Positions 10,080 to 20,751 are shown, counted from the first letter of the stretch. The stretch: 64,000 bases of DNA from Agromyces sp. S2-1-8 (GCF_021129215.1 NZ_JAJOLP010000001.1:2790001-2854000); one strand, 5' to 3'. Numbers and translations are program-made. Notes: generated by a model from the sequence alone, not told the origin.

Positions 10080-10814
10080 TCACCACCGCCCGAGCCGGAC
10101 GCTCAGCACGGCGATCGCCGCGGGACCGGCGGTCGAGGTGCGGAGCACCGATGCGCCGAGGCGCACCGTCTCGGCGCCGGCGGCGACGAGGCGGTCGAGC
10201 TCGTCGGGCGCGATGCCGCCCTCGGGCCCGACCACGAGCGCGAGGTCGCGGCCGTCGGGCTCGAGCTCGGTGAGCGCCATACGTGCGGTCGGCTCGAGCA
10301 CGAGCACCCGGGTTCCGGCCAGCCGCGCGGGCAGCCCGGCCGTCGTCGTGACCTCGGTGACCTCGGGCTGCCAGGCGCGGATCGACTGCTTGACGGCCTC
10401 GCGCACGATGGTGGCCCAGCGGCGCCTGCCCTTCTCGGCCTTCGGGCCCTCCCACCGCGACACCGAACGGGCGGCGGCCCACGGCACGACGGCGTCGACG
10501 CCGAGCTCGGTCGACGCCTGCACGGCCATCTCATCGCGGTCGCCCTTCGCGAGGGCCTGCACGAGCGTGATCGCCGGGGAGGGACGCTCCTCGACGGCGA
10601 CCTCGTCGGCGACGAGCACGAGCTCGCGGGGCTCGGTCGCGACGACCGAGCCACGGACGATCACCCCGCGCCCGTCGCCGATCGCGATGCGCTCGCCCGT
10701 GCGGATGCGCGCGACGGTGACGGCGTGCCGCGCCTCGTCGCCCGTGAGCCGCACCTCCGCGCCCGGGGCGAGCGCGCCGAGGTCGAGGGACTCGTCGAGG
10801 TACAGGCTGCTCAT
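10080..10814 (-). CDS. rsmE: 16S rRNA (uracil1498-N3)-methyltransferase
   Basis: SPOUT-fold methyltransferase of 244 residues that methylates U1498 of 16S rRNA with SAM. It has an N-terminal PUA-like domain (residues about 1-75), the linker LVQALAKGDRDEMAVQ, and the SPOUT knot motif LVVGPEGGIAPDEL followed by RLGASVLRTSTAGPAAI. It lies 13 bp after dnaJ, the common actinobacterial dnaJ-rsmE pairing. Confidence 0.96.
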   Translation of the reverse strand: MSSLYLDESLDLGALAPGAEVRLTGDEARHAVTVARIRTGERIAIGDGRGVIVRGSVVATEPRELVLVADEVAVEERPSPAITLVQALAKGDRDEMAVQASTELGVDAVVPWAAARSVSRWEGPKAEKGRRRWATIVREAVKQSIRAWQPEVTEVTTTAGLPARLAGTRVLVLEPTARMALTELEPDGRDLALVVGPEGGIAPDELDRLVAAGAETVRLGASVLRTSTAGPAAIAVLSVRLGRW

Positions 10815-10827
10815 CTGCGGACTCCGC

Positions 10828-11928
10828 TCAGCCGAGGAACCGGTCGCGGAGCCGGGCGAACAGCCCCTGCTGGAAGTGGCTGAGCTCGGGCTCGGGCGAC
10901 CGCTTCGACGCCGCGAACTGCGAGATCAGATCGCGCTCCTTCGACGACAGCTTCGTCGGCGTGACGACCTGCACGCCGATCTTGAGGTCGCCGCGGCCGT
11001 TGCCGCGGAGCTTGGTGACCCCGCGGTCCTTCACGGTCAGGATCTCGCCGCTCTGCGTGCCGGCCTTCACCTCGAGCTCGACGTCGCCGTCGAGACCGGG
11101 GATCGTCGCGTCCGTTCCGAGGATGGCGTCGGTCATCGCGACCTCGAGGGTCGCGAGCAGGTCGTCGCCGTTGCGGCTGAACACCTCGTGGTTCTTGACC
11201 TTGATCTCGAGGTAGAGGTCGCCGTTCGGTCCACCGGCGGGGCCGGCCTCGCCGGAGCCCGGCATCTGCAGGCGAACACCCGTGTCGACGCCCGCAGGGA
11301 TGTCGACCGGCACCGTACGACGTGCGCGCACGCGCCCCTGGCCCTGGCAGGTGATGCAGGGCGTGGCGATGATCGTGCCGTAGCCGCGGCAGGTGCCGCA
11401 CGGGCTCGAGGTCATCACGTTGCCGAGGAGCGAGCGCACCTGGCGCTGGATCTGGCCGCTGCCGTGGCAGATGTCGCACGTGACGGGCGAGGTGCCCGGC
11501 TGGCAGCACGACCCCTGGCAGGTCTCGCAGCGCACGGCCGTGTCGACCTCGATGTCGCGGTGGGTGCCGAAGATCACCTCGTCGAGGCCGACCTCGACGC
11601 GGATCAGGGCGTCCTGGCCGCGCTCACGCCGCGACCGCGGGCCACGGCTCTGCTGGCCGGCACCGAAGAACGTCTCGAAGATGTCGCCGAAGCCGCCGAA
11701 GTTCTGGCCGCCGAAGCCGCCCTGGCCGCCGCCGAGGTCGTACTGCTGGCGCTGCTTGGGGTCGCTCAGCACGTCGTACGCGTGGGTCACCTCTTTGAAG
11801 CGCTCGGATGCCTCGGCGCCCGGGTTCACGTCGGGGTGGAGTTCTCGCGCGAGGCGGCGGTACGCCTTCTTGATCTCGTCGGGGGTGGCGTCGCGGGAGA
11901 CGCCGAGGACCTCGTAGTGGTCGGCCAC
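10828..11928 (-). CDS. dnaJ: Chaperone DnaJ (DnaJ2 type)
   Basis: Hsp40 co-chaperone of 366 residues that stimulates DnaK. The J domain has HPD at residues 31-33. A Gly/Phe-rich linker follows (about 75-105), then a four-motif zinc region and the CTD substrate-binding domains. Three zinc motifs are regular ([24 protein letters not shown]). The first reads CETCQGSC, with Cys in place of the usual Gly and another Cys next to it. Location beside hrcA rather than grpE-dnaK marks it as the second actinobacterial DnaJ. Confidence 0.95.
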   Translation of the reverse strand: MADHYEVLGVSRDATPDEIKKAYRRLARELHPDVNPGAEASERFKEVTHAYDVLSDPKQRQQYDLGGGQGGFGGQNFGGFGDIFETFFGAGQQSRGPRSRRERGQDALIRVEVGLDEVIFGTHRDIEVDTAVRCETCQGSCCQPGTSPVTCDICHGSGQIQRQVRSLLGNVMTSSPCGTCRGYGTIIATPCITCQGQGRVRARRTVPVDIPAGVDTGVRLQMPGSGEAGPAGGPNGDLYLEIKVKNHEVFSRNGDDLLATLEVAMTDAILGTDATIPGLDGDVELEVKAGTQSGEILTVKDRGVTKLRGNGRGDLKIGVQVVTPTKLSSKERDLISQFAASKRSPEPELSHFQQGLFARLRDRFLG

Positions 11929-11976
11929 GGAGGGCTTGTCCTTTCGGTTGCGCCGGTCGGTTCGGACGGCGGCTGG

Positions 11977-12999
11977 TCAGTTCTCGCCGAGCGTGCGGGA
12001 GAGGTATCGGGCGACGGCGCGGACGGCCGCCATGCTGTTTGAATAGTCCATTCGGGTCGGCCCGACGACGCCGAGGCGCGAGATGTCGCGCCCGGGGATC
12101 TCGAACGCACTCGACACGATCGACGTCTCGCCGAGGCCGAACGAGGCGTTCTCTCGGCCGATGCGAACGGCGACGGCGTGCTCGTCGGTCGCCATCTCGC
12201 CGAAGAGCCTGAGCAGCACGACCTGTTCCTCGATCGCCTCGATCACCCCGAGGATCGACCCGGCGAAGTCCTGTTCGGTGCGCACGAGGTTCGCGGCACC
12301 CGCGACGACCAGCCGGTCGCTGCGCTGCTGGCGCGCCTGGTCGGCGAGCGTCGCGGCGAGCGTGTGCAGCACCGCGGCGTGGCGCCGGTCGACGACGTCG
12401 AGCTCGCCCGACAGCAGCTCCGAGGCATCCGTCATCGTGGTGCCCGCGACGAGCTCGTTGAGGCGGTGCCGGAGCGACGCGAGCGTCTCGTCGTCGACCG
12501 GTTCGGCGAGCTCGGCGAGCCGCTGCTCGACCTGGCCGGAGTCGGCGATGAGGATGCAGAGCACGCGGGAGGGTGCGAGCGCGACGAGCTCGACGTGACG
12601 CACCCGTGCACTCGAGAAGCTCGGGTACTGCACGACCGCGAGCTGCTTCGTGAGCTGGGAGATGAGGCGAACGGTGCGGGCGAGCAGTTCGTCGAGGTCG
12701 CTCGACTCGCCGAGGAAGGTCTCGATCGCCTGTCGCTGCGCCGAGCTCAGCGGACGCACGTCGGTGAGCTGGTCGACGAAGACGCGATAGCCCTTGTCGG
12801 TCGGAATGCGGCCCGACGACGTGTGCGGCGCCGCGATCAGCTCCTCCTCTTCGAGGAGTGCCATGTCGTTGCGGATGGTCGCGGCCGAGACGCCGAAGGC
12901 GTGGCGTTCGACGATCGTCTTCGAGCCGACGGGTTCGCGCGAGGCGACATAGTCCTGCACGATCGCGCGGAGCACCGCGAGACTGCGTTCGGAGACCAT
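11977..12999 (-). CDS. hrcA: Heat-inducible transcription repressor HrcA
   Basis: Repressor of 340 residues that binds CIRCE and depends on GroEL for activity in studied bacteria. An N-terminal winged helix (GVSAATIRNDMALLEE, about residues 35-50) precedes a GAF-like HrcA domain. The ATG at 12999 follows a purine-rich GAGGAAG/GCGAGGG stretch. A perfect CIRCE element lies 24-50 bases upstream, so it autoregulates the whole hrcA-dnaJ-rsmE-HIT-phoH-ybeY-CNNM-era operon. Confidence 0.97.
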   Translation of the reverse strand: MVSERSLAVLRAIVQDYVASREPVGSKTIVERHAFGVSAATIRNDMALLEEEELIAAPHTSSGRIPTDKGYRVFVDQLTDVRPLSSAQRQAIETFLGESSDLDELLARTVRLISQLTKQLAVVQYPSFSSARVRHVELVALAPSRVLCILIADSGQVEQRLAELAEPVDDETLASLRHRLNELVAGTTMTDASELLSGELDVVDRRHAAVLHTLAATLADQARQQRSDRLVVAGAANLVRTEQDFAGSILGVIEAIEEQVVLLRLFGEMATDEHAVAVRIGRENASFGLGETSIVSSAFEIPGRDISRLGVVGPTRMDYSNSMAAVRAVARYLSRTLGEN

Positions 13000-13022
13000 G
13001 GCCCTCGCTTCCTCTGCACGGC

Positions 13023-13049
13023 TTGGCACTCGATCGATCGGAGTGCCAA
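13023..13049. promoter_or_regulatory. CIRCE operator
   Basis: TTGGCACTC (13023-13031), a 9-base spacer GATCGATCG, then GAGTGCCAA (13041-13049). It is a perfect 9-bp inverted repeat with the canonical N9 spacing of the HrcA site. It overlaps the first base of the hrcA -10 box at 13049-13054 and the likely start region. Confidence 0.95.
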
Positions 13050-13054
13050 TCATA
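13049..13054 (-). promoter_or_regulatory. -10 box of the hrcA operon promoter
   Basis: TATGAT on the minus strand lies directly upstream of the CIRCE half-site, so HrcA bound at CIRCE would block transcription initiation. A convincing -35 was not found. Confidence 0.6.
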
Positions 13055-13185
13055 TCGCGACATCCCGTGACCCGGCCGTTGCCGCGGTCCCACCGGGGCG
13101 CTACCGTATGGATGTTCCGCGCGCCGCCCCCGTTCCCGCGGCCCGCGCCTCCACCCGACCGTTCCCGCCCCCGAAAGGCATGCCC

Positions 13186-13590
13186 ATGAGCGACTCCGCA
13201 CCGCCGCCCCCCGCCCCCGAGCCGCAGCCGGCCGCCCCCCTCGCCCACGACCAGGACGTGCTCTGGGGCTCGCTCGCCCAGCTCGGCGGCATCGTCGGCC
13301 CGCTGCCCTCGCTCATCATCTGGCTCGTGTTCAAGGACCGCGGCCCGTTCACGAACGTCGAGGCGAAGGAGGGCCTCAACTTCCAGATCACGGCGATCAT
13401 CGCGTACGTCGCGATCGTGATCGTGAACATGGTGCTGGCCCTCGTGACCTTCGGGTTCTGGGGGTACGTCGGGTGGCTCCTGCCGACCGCGCTCTGGGTG
13501 ACCGTCGTCGTGTTCTCGATCCTCGCGTACCTCAAGGCGAAGGACGGCGTGCACTACCGGTACCCCTTCGCCATCCGCCTCATCAAGTAG
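13186..13590 (+). CDS. DUF4870 membrane protein (first copy)
   Basis: Small inner-membrane protein of 134 residues and unknown function. A Pro/Ala-rich cytoplasmic leader (about 1-22) is followed by GGIVGPLPSLIIWLVFKDRG, a motif found in DUF4870/Tic20-like proteins, and three to four hydrophobic segments. The ATG at 13186 is preceded by GAAAGG at 7 bases; the ATG at 13180 is too close to that site. It is divergent from hrcA and about 35-40 percent identical by eye to the next gene. Confidence 0.85.
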   Translation: MSDSAPPPPAPEPQPAAPLAHDQDVLWGSLAQLGGIVGPLPSLIIWLVFKDRGPFTNVEAKEGLNFQITAIIAYVAIVIVNMVLALVTFGFWGYVGWLLPTALWVTVVVFSILAYLKAKDGVHYRYPFAIRLIK

Positions 13591-13611
13591 CCGGTTCGAC
13601 GACGCATTGCC

Positions 13612-13645
13612 GAGCGCGCCGCGGGAACTCTTCCGCGGCGCGCTC
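13612..13645 (+). terminator. Terminator after the first DUF4870 gene
   Basis: A perfect 13-bp stem with arms GAGCGCGCCGCGG and CCGCGGCGCGCTC and an 8-base loop, starting 22 bases after the stop codon and followed by GTCTGT. It suggests that the second DUF4870 gene has its own promoter or depends on read-through. Confidence 0.75.
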
Positions 13646-13703
13646 GTCTGTGCCAGCATGACAGCGACCCGCCGCCGCCCGGCGGCCCGATCAAGGAGAG
13701 ACC

Positions 13704-14087
13704 ATGTCCGAGGGCACCCCGCCACCTCCCCCGCCCGTGAACCCCTACGAGCAGAACCAGCCGCTCAGCCCGTCCGACGAGAAGCTCTGGGCGACGCTGA
13801 TCCAGATCGGCGGCATCATCTTCGGCGTCCTGCCGTCGCTGATCGGCTACCTCATCCTGAAGGACAAGGGCCCGTTCGTCCGCGGCCACGCGGCGACGGC
13901 GCTGAACTTCCAGATCACGCTGCTCATCGCCTATGTCGTCGGCTGGATCACCGCGTTCATCCTGATCGGATTCATCATCCTCGCCGCGGCGTGGATCTGC
14001 TCGATCGTCTTCGGCATCATCGCCGCGATCGCGGCGAACAAGGGCGAGCCGTACGTCTACCCGATCGCGATCAAGTTCGTCAACTGA
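13704..14087 (+). CDS. DUF4870 membrane protein (second copy)
   Basis: A 127-residue membrane protein, paralogous to the gene at 13186. It shares GGIIFGVLPSLIGYLILKDKGPF and a following ALNFQIT segment with the first copy and has three hydrophobic segments. The N-terminus is Pro-rich. AAGGAGAG precedes the ATG at good spacing. The function is not known; the family is annotated only by sequence. Confidence 0.85.
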   Translation: MSEGTPPPPPPVNPYEQNQPLSPSDEKLWATLIQIGGIIFGVLPSLIGYLILKDKGPFVRGHAATALNFQITLLIAYVVGWITAFILIGFIILAAAWICSIVFGIIAAIAANKGEPYVYPIAIKFVN

Positions 14088-14112
14088 GCTCGTCCGCACC
14101 GGTTCTCGATCC

Positions 14113-14133
14113 GCGCCCCGCGTCGTCGGGCGC
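14113..14133. terminator. Hairpin between convergent genes DUF4870 and hemW
   Basis: GCGCCC (14113-14118) and GGGCGC (14128-14133) form a 6-bp stem with a 9-base loop between the two convergent genes. It touches the last base of the hemW stop codon and is a weak bidirectional terminator candidate. Confidence 0.35.
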
Positions 14134-15371
14134 TACTCGACCACCGGAGCGTCGAGCAGCCGCCGCACCACCGCGTCGGCGAGGAGCCGCCCCTTCCGCG
14201 TGAGCGTCAGCACGCCGGAGAGGGCGGCTCTCGCGTCGACGAGGCCGTCTGCGATGAGCCCGGCGACCGCATGACGGCCGCCGGTGTGCAGCGAGGCGAG
14301 CTCGAGCCCCTCCCGGATCCGCGTCGCGAGCAGCACGCGCTCGGTCTCGCGCGTCGGTCCGTCGAGCACTTCGCGGCCCACGGCGGGCGAGATGCCCTTC
14401 GCGAGGCGTTCGGCGTACGCCGAGGGATGCTTCGCGTTCCACCAGCGCACGCCGCCGACGTGGCTGTGCGCGCCCGGGCCGACGCCCCACCAGTCGTCGC
14501 CCCGCCAGTACCCGAGGTTGTGGCGCGACCGGTGCCGGGTGCCGCGCGCCCAGTTGCTGACCTCGTACCAGTCGTAGCCGGCCGCGGCGAGCGACTCGTC
14601 GGCGAGCTCGTACATGTCGGCCTCGAGGTCGTCCGACGGCGTCGCGAGCTCACCGCGGCGGATCTGCCGGGCGAGCTTCGTGCCGTCCTCCACGATGAGC
14701 GCGTACGCGCTCAGGTGGTCGGGGCGCTGCGCGATGGCGTGCTCGAGGCTGCGCCGCCAGTCGTCGAGCGACTCCCCCGGCGTGCCGTAGATGAGGTCGA
14801 GGCTGACGTCGAGCCCTGCGTCGCGGGCCCACTCGACGACCTGCGGCACCCGCTCGGGGTCGTGCGTGCGGTCGAGCGCCGCCAGCACGTGCGGAACCGC
14901 CGACTGCATGCCGAACGACACGCGCGTGAACCCGCCGGCCGCGAGCTCGTCGAGCTCTCGCCGTCCGACCGAGTCGGGATTCGCCTCGGTCGTGACCTCG
15001 GCGCCGGGCGCGAGGCCGAACTCGTCGCGCACGGCGCCGAGCATCTCGACGAGGTCGGCGGCGGGCAGGAGGGTGGGCGTGCCGCCGCCGAAGAACACGG
15101 TCTCGACCGGGCGGGAGGGGACTTCGGATGCCTCGAGCACGCGCCGCGACATCCTGATCTCGTCGATCGCCTGGCCCGCGTAGTCGGCCTGCCGGGCGCC
15201 GCGCAGCTCGTCGGACGTGTACGTGTTGAAGTCGCAGTACCCGCACCGCACCCGGCAGAACGGCACGTGCACGTAGACGCCGAACGCGCGGTCCGCGGCG
15301 CCCGCGGCCGCCTGGGCCGGCAGCAGGCCGTCGGCCGGAGCCGGTTCGCCGAGCGGCAGCGCCGAGCCCAC
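14133..15371 (-). CDS. hemW: Radical SAM heme chaperone HemW
   Basis: Radical SAM protein of 412 residues, formerly called an oxygen-independent coproporphyrinogen III oxidase homologue; HemW inserts or transfers heme. The cluster motif CRVRCGYC gives Cys39, Cys43 and Cys46 (CX3CX2C), followed by FFGGGTPTLL, and a C-terminal HemN-type domain. The GTG start at 15371 lies 2 bp after the DUF1990 stop and gives a full-length protein with a 30-residue extra N-terminus. The lepA-hemW pairing is common in Gram-positive bacteria. Confidence 0.94.
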   Translation of the reverse strand: MGSALPLGEPAPADGLLPAQAAAGAADRAFGVYVHVPFCRVRCGYCDFNTYTSDELRGARQADYAGQAIDEIRMSRRVLEASEVPSRPVETVFFGGGTPTLLPAADLVEMLGAVRDEFGLAPGAEVTTEANPDSVGRRELDELAAGGFTRVSFGMQSAVPHVLAALDRTHDPERVPQVVEWARDAGLDVSLDLIYGTPGESLDDWRRSLEHAIAQRPDHLSAYALIVEDGTKLARQIRRGELATPSDDLEADMYELADESLAAAGYDWYEVSNWARGTRHRSRHNLGYWRGDDWWGVGPGAHSHVGGVRWWNAKHPSAYAERLAKGISPAVGREVLDGPTRETERVLLATRIREGLELASLHTGGRHAVAGLIADGLVDARAALSGVLTLTRKGRLLADAVVRRLLDAPVVE

Positions 15372-15373
15372 GC

Positions 15374-16024
15374 CTACACGCCGCCGGCGGGGTGGAGCGC
15401 CCGCAGCTCCCTGCGGGTGAGCTCGCGACGACGACGACGGGTGGACGGCGAGAGCACGGCGCGCACGCCGCCCGCGGTCGCGAGGATCGAGCGGATGGTG
15501 AGCCACACCGTGTCGTCGTCGCGGTGCTCGAGGATGAACGACTCCTCGCCGGTCTCGGCGCCGTGCGCCGTCGTTCCGTAGGCGAAGCCGATCCGGTTCG
15601 GTTCGTCGATCACGTAGACGACGAGCACGGGGGTCTTCGCCGTGCCGAACCGCCGCTTGTGCTCGAGCGTCGCGGTCATGCCCGCGGCGATGTACGGGGT
15701 GCCGTCGGCGCCGAACCGGTCCTCCGTGCGGGGCGCGGGCTGGTCGGCGAGCGGGGCGCCGGTCGGGTCGAACACGATGCCGGGGTACTGGGCCCCGGTG
15801 CCGGCCGACACGTCGGCGATCGTGAACCCGGCTCCCCGTTGGATGCCCCACGTCATGAGCGCCTCGGCCGAGCGGTCGAACCGCTCCTGGCCCGAGCCGA
15901 GCCGTACCGCGTCCTCGGCGGGCCGGAGGCCCACCGGCGGGTAGCGGAGGAAATCGGGGTCGAGCGTGGCGCCGATCGCCCCGTAGGTGACCGACTGGTC
16001 GGTGAACGTGCTTCTGCGAGTCAT
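15374..16024 (-). CDS. DUF1990 family protein
   Basis: A 216-residue protein of the DUF1990 family, whose function is not established. The core TYGAIGATLD, MTWGIQRGAGF and RIGFAYGTTAHGAETGEESFILEH segments are typical. There is no signal peptide or membrane segment. GAAGGAA precedes the ATG. It lies between lepA and hemW with gaps of 31 and 2 bp, so it is co-transcribed with both. Confidence 0.88.
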   Translation of the reverse strand: MTRRSTFTDQSVTYGAIGATLDPDFLRYPPVGLRPAEDAVRLGSGQERFDRSAEALMTWGIQRGAGFTIADVSAGTGAQYPGIVFDPTGAPLADQPAPRTEDRFGADGTPYIAAGMTATLEHKRRFGTAKTPVLVVYVIDEPNRIGFAYGTTAHGAETGEESFILEHRDDDTVWLTIRSILATAGGVRAVLSPSTRRRRRELTRRELRALHPAGGV

Positions 16025-16055
16025 CCGTGTTCCTTCGCGCGCGGCGGGCCGCGCG

Positions 16056-17930
<1,875 letters not shown>

Positions 17931-17995
17931 CCTGTCGATTCTCCCATGATTCGGCTTCCGACTTTCGACGGATGCCTCGCGGCGGGCGCCGCGGC

Positions 17996-18001
17996 TACGC
18001 T
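17996..18001 (+). promoter_or_regulatory. -10 box of the second kinase operon
   Basis: TACGCT stands 6 bases before the ATG at 18008, the same geometry as before dedA, suggesting a leaderless transcript. The lepA-kinase divergent gap is only 77 bp and contains one GGATGCCTC 9-mer. Confidence 0.45.
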
Positions 18002-18007
18002 CGCAGC

Positions 18008-19258
18008 ATGAGCGCGACCCTGCCGAACCCGTCGCGCGGGGCCGAATCGGCGCTGCGCCCGGTGTTCATCGCGCTTCGGCTCGGGCTGCACCTGCTCGTC
18101 GTCGGGCTCACGCTCTTCGTCATCGTGCGGGCGCTCATCTCCGACGACACCGACGAGGTGCCGATCACGGTGCTCGCGATCGCGTTCCTCGCCTGCTACG
18201 GCGCGGGGGTCGCGACGGCGCACCGGCACCTGCCGACGTGGGCGCGCGTCGTCTGGCTCGTGATGCTCCTCGCGCTCTGGGTCGCGATGTCGGCGCTCAC
18301 CCCCGACGCCGCCTTCCTCGCCTTCCCGCTGTTCTTCCTCGAGCTGCACGTGCTCGCCGCGCCGATCGCTGTGCCGCTCGTCGTCGTCACCTTCGGCCTC
18401 TCGGTCTGGGGCACGGCGAGCCACCTCGGCTACGAGGTCGGCTCGATCCTCGGACCGCTGATCAGCGCGGGCGTCGCGATCGTGATCGGCCTCGGCTACC
18501 GCGCGATGGCGCAGGAGACGAGGGAGCGCCAGGCGCTCATCCTCGACCTGATCGCGACGCGCGAGGAACTCGCGGCCGCGAGCCACGAGGCCGGCACGCT
18601 CGCCGAGCGCGAGCGGCTCGCCCGCGAGATCCACGACACCCTCGCGCAGGGACTCTCGAGCATCCAGATGCTGCTGCATGCGGCCGAGCGGGACGTCTCG
18701 GACGAGAGCGTGCGTCAGAAGCTCGTGCTCGCCCGCGAGACCGCGGCCGAGAATCTCGGCGAGGCGCGCCGGTTCATCCGCGAGCTCACCCCGCCGTCGC
18801 TCGACGAGCAGACGCTGCCCGCCGCGCTCCGCCGGCTCGCCGAGGCCGTCGACGACCAGGCTCACCAGTCGGGCGCCGACACGCGCGTCGAGTTCGCGAC
18901 GAGCGGCGACCCGGTCGTGCTGCCGATGGCGGTCGACGCGGCGCTGCTGCGGATCGCCCAGGGCTCGCTCGCGAACGTCGTGAAGCACGCCGACGCCCGC
19001 ACGTGCTCGCTCACGCTGACCTACCTCGGCGACGAGGTCGCGCTCGACATCGTCGACGACGGCATCGGCTTCGACGTCGAGGCCGTCGCCCGACGCGCCG
19101 CGGCAGCCGCCGCGGACGGCACGACGGCCGCTGCCGGCGAGTACGGCCTCCGTTCGATCCGGCGGCGCGCCGAAGAGCTCGGCGGCCGATCCGACGTCGA
19201 ATCCGCGCCCGGCGAGGGCACGGCGCTGTCGATCCGCATCCCGGTGGTGCCAGCATGA
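18008..19258 (+). CDS. Sensor histidine kinase, NarL-type partner
   Basis: Membrane kinase of 416 residues. The first half has about five membrane segments (roughly 20-42, 54-70, 81-97, 103-135, 147-163) without an extracellular sensor domain. A short coiled segment leads to a HisKA_3 domain with phospho-acceptor His209 in [14 protein letters not shown], and an ATPase domain with VDDGIGFD and [14 protein letters not shown]. It overlaps the regulator gene by ATGA. Confidence 0.93.
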   Translation: MSATLPNPSRGAESALRPVFIALRLGLHLLVVGLTLFVIVRALISDDTDEVPITVLAIAFLACYGAGVATAHRHLPTWARVVWLVMLLALWVAMSALTPDAAFLAFPLFFLELHVLAAPIAVPLVVVTFGLSVWGTASHLGYEVGSILGPLISAGVAIVIGLGYRAMAQETRERQALILDLIATREELAAASHEAGTLAERERLAREIHDTLAQGLSSIQMLLHAAERDVSDESVRQKLVLARETAAENLGEARRFIRELTPPSLDEQTLPAALRRLAEAVDDQAHQSGADTRVEFATSGDPVVLPMAVDAALLRIAQGSLANVVKHADARTCSLTLTYLGDEVALDIVDDGIGFDVEAVARRAAAAAADGTTAAAGEYGLRSIRRRAEELGGRSDVESAPGEGTALSIRIPVVPA

Positions 19259-19875
19259 TCCGGCTGCTGCTCGCCGACGACCACCCGGTGGTGCGGGCGG
19301 GCATCCGCGCGATGCTCGAACGCGAGGTCGATCTCGAGGTCGTCGGCGAGGCGTCCTCGGCCGAGGACGCGGTGCGTCTCGGCCGGAAGGGCGTCGACCT
19401 CGTCCTCATGGACCTCCAGTTCCCCGGCGCGATGCAGGGTGCGGAGGCGACCCGCCGGCTGCGCGCCGAGCCCGACGGACCGAGGGTGCTCGTGCTCACC
19501 AACTACGACACCGACGCCGACATCCTCGGGGCGATCGAAGCCGGCGCGAGCGGCTACCTCCTGAAGGACGCACCGCCCGAGACGCTCATCGCGGCCGTGC
19601 GCGCCGCCGCAGAGGGCGATCGGGCGCTCGCACCGGAGCTCGCCGCGAAGCTCGACGCCTCCCGCGCCACGGGCGAGCGCCTGACGGTGCGCGAGGCCGA
19701 GGTGCTCGCGCTCGTCGCCGAGGGTCGCACCAACCGCGAGATCGGCAAGTCGCTCTTCCTCAGCGAGGCGACCGTCAAGTCGCACCTCGTGCACATCTTC
19801 ACGAAGCTCGGCGTCGGCTCGCGCACCGCGGCCGTCGCCCGGGCTCGTGAGATCGGGGCGATCAGGGCGGGGTGA
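19255..19875 (+). CDS. NarL/LuxR-type response regulator
   Basis: A 206-residue regulator. The receiver has the acidic pair ADDH near 7-10 and phospho-acceptor Asp53 in LMDLQFPG; Lys is conserved in LLKDAPP. A LuxR helix-turn-helix covers about residues 140-200 (LTVREAEVLALVAEG, SEATVKSHLVHIF). Translationally coupled to the kinase upstream and to the hydrolase downstream. The target genes are not evident from the window. Confidence 0.95.
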   Translation: MIRLLLADDHPVVRAGIRAMLEREVDLEVVGEASSAEDAVRLGRKGVDLVLMDLQFPGAMQGAEATRRLRAEPDGPRVLVLTNYDTDADILGAIEAGASGYLLKDAPPETLIAAVRAAAEGDRALAPELAAKLDASRATGERLTVREAEVLALVAEGRTNREIGKSLFLSEATVKSHLVHIFTKLGVGSRTAAVARAREIGAIRAG

Positions 19876-20636
19876 GCATGGTCGGCGCCCGCATCGTGCT
19901 CGTGCACGGCATCCGAACCTCGGCCACGATGTGGCGGCGGCAGGTCGCCGCGCTCACGGCGCACGGCGTCGACGTCGTCGCGGTCGACCTGCCCGGGCAC
20001 GGGTCGCGCATGGCCGAGGAGTTCTCGATCGACGCCGCGATGGCGGTGATCGAGGAGGCGCTGAACCCGCCGCAGACCGATGGGACGGCTCCGGATGCCG
20101 CGCCGCCGCGTCTGCTCGTCGGTCTCAGCCTCGGCGGCTACCTGTCGATCGAGTTCGCGGCGAGGCATCCGGATCGTCTCGACGGCCTCGTCGCGGCCGC
20201 GTGCGGGACCGTGCCTCGCGGGCCCGGTCTCGCCGCCTACCGGTCGATCGCCGCGGCCATCGCCCGTCTGCCCGATCGCGGACGATGGCTGAACGACGCG
20301 ACCGCCGCCCTCTTCCTCGCGCCCGACGCGCTCGCCGATGTGGTCGCAGGCGGCGTCGCACTCGACGTGATGGCCCCCGCGCTCGCGGCCGTCGGGCACC
20401 TCGATCCGGTGGCGGCGCTCGACGCCGTCCGGGTGCCGATCTGGTTCGTGAACGGACGCTACGACCACTTCCGGCTGCAGGAACGGCGGCTGCTGCGCGC
20501 GGCGCACGACGCTCGGCTCGTCGTCGTGCCCGGGGCCACCCACCTCGTGAGCCTGACCGCGGCCGACGGCTTCACCGCGGTCGTGCTCGGCGCCGTCGCC
20601 GAGCTCGAACGGCGCGCCGCCGCCCGGCGCCGCTGA
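19872..20636 (+). CDS. Alpha/beta hydrolase
   Basis: Serine hydrolase fold of 254 residues from the GTG at 19872 (or 252 from the ATG at 19878). The oxyanion region LVHGIR is at the start. The nucleophile is probably Ser86 in GLSLGGY, the acid Asp is in NGRYDHF near 200 and the His is in GATHLVSL near 226. No signal peptide. The GTGA overlap with the response regulator makes it the third gene of a signalling operon. The substrate is unknown; the sequence resembles the MenH/BioH-like group only at the level of the fold. Confidence 0.85.
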   Translation: MSMVGARIVLVHGIRTSATMWRRQVAALTAHGVDVVAVDLPGHGSRMAEEFSIDAAMAVIEEALNPPQTDGTAPDAAPPRLLVGLSLGGYLSIEFAARHPDRLDGLVAAACGTVPRGPGLAAYRSIAAAIARLPDRGRWLNDATAALFLAPDALADVVAGGVALDVMAPALAAVGHLDPVAALDAVRVPIWFVNGRYDHFRLQERRLLRAAHDARLVVVPGATHLVSLTAADGFTAVVLGAVAELERRAAARRR

Positions 20637-20655
20637 CCCGTTCGACCCGAAATGC

Positions 20656-20684
20656 TTGCCCTCCGCAGGCAACCGACGTAGCGT
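20656..20684 (+). promoter_or_regulatory. Candidate guaD promoter
   Basis: TTGCCC (20656-20661), a 17-base spacer, then TAGCGT (20679-20684). The -35 is part of a small dyad, TTGCC-N7-GGCAA (20656-20672), which could be an operator. The predicted start would leave a 5' untranslated region of about 120 bases. Confidence 0.45.
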
Positions 20685-20711
20685 GTCGTCGGCGCATCGT
20701 TCGCATGGATA

Positions 20712-20751
20712 ACCGATGCGCTGCAGATTCAGTGTCGAACCATGCATCGGT
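20712..20751 (+). repeat. Inverted repeats in the guaD 5' region
   Basis: ACCGATGC (20712-20719) and GCATCGGT (20744-20751) form a perfect 8-bp dyad with a 24-base loop. A third copy of the core, GCATCG, lies at 20694-20699 and pairs alternatively with CGATGC at 20714-20719. The two mutually exclusive pairings lie in the predicted leader of guaD. This is seen directly; a role as riboswitch or operator is only a possibility. Confidence 0.4.
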
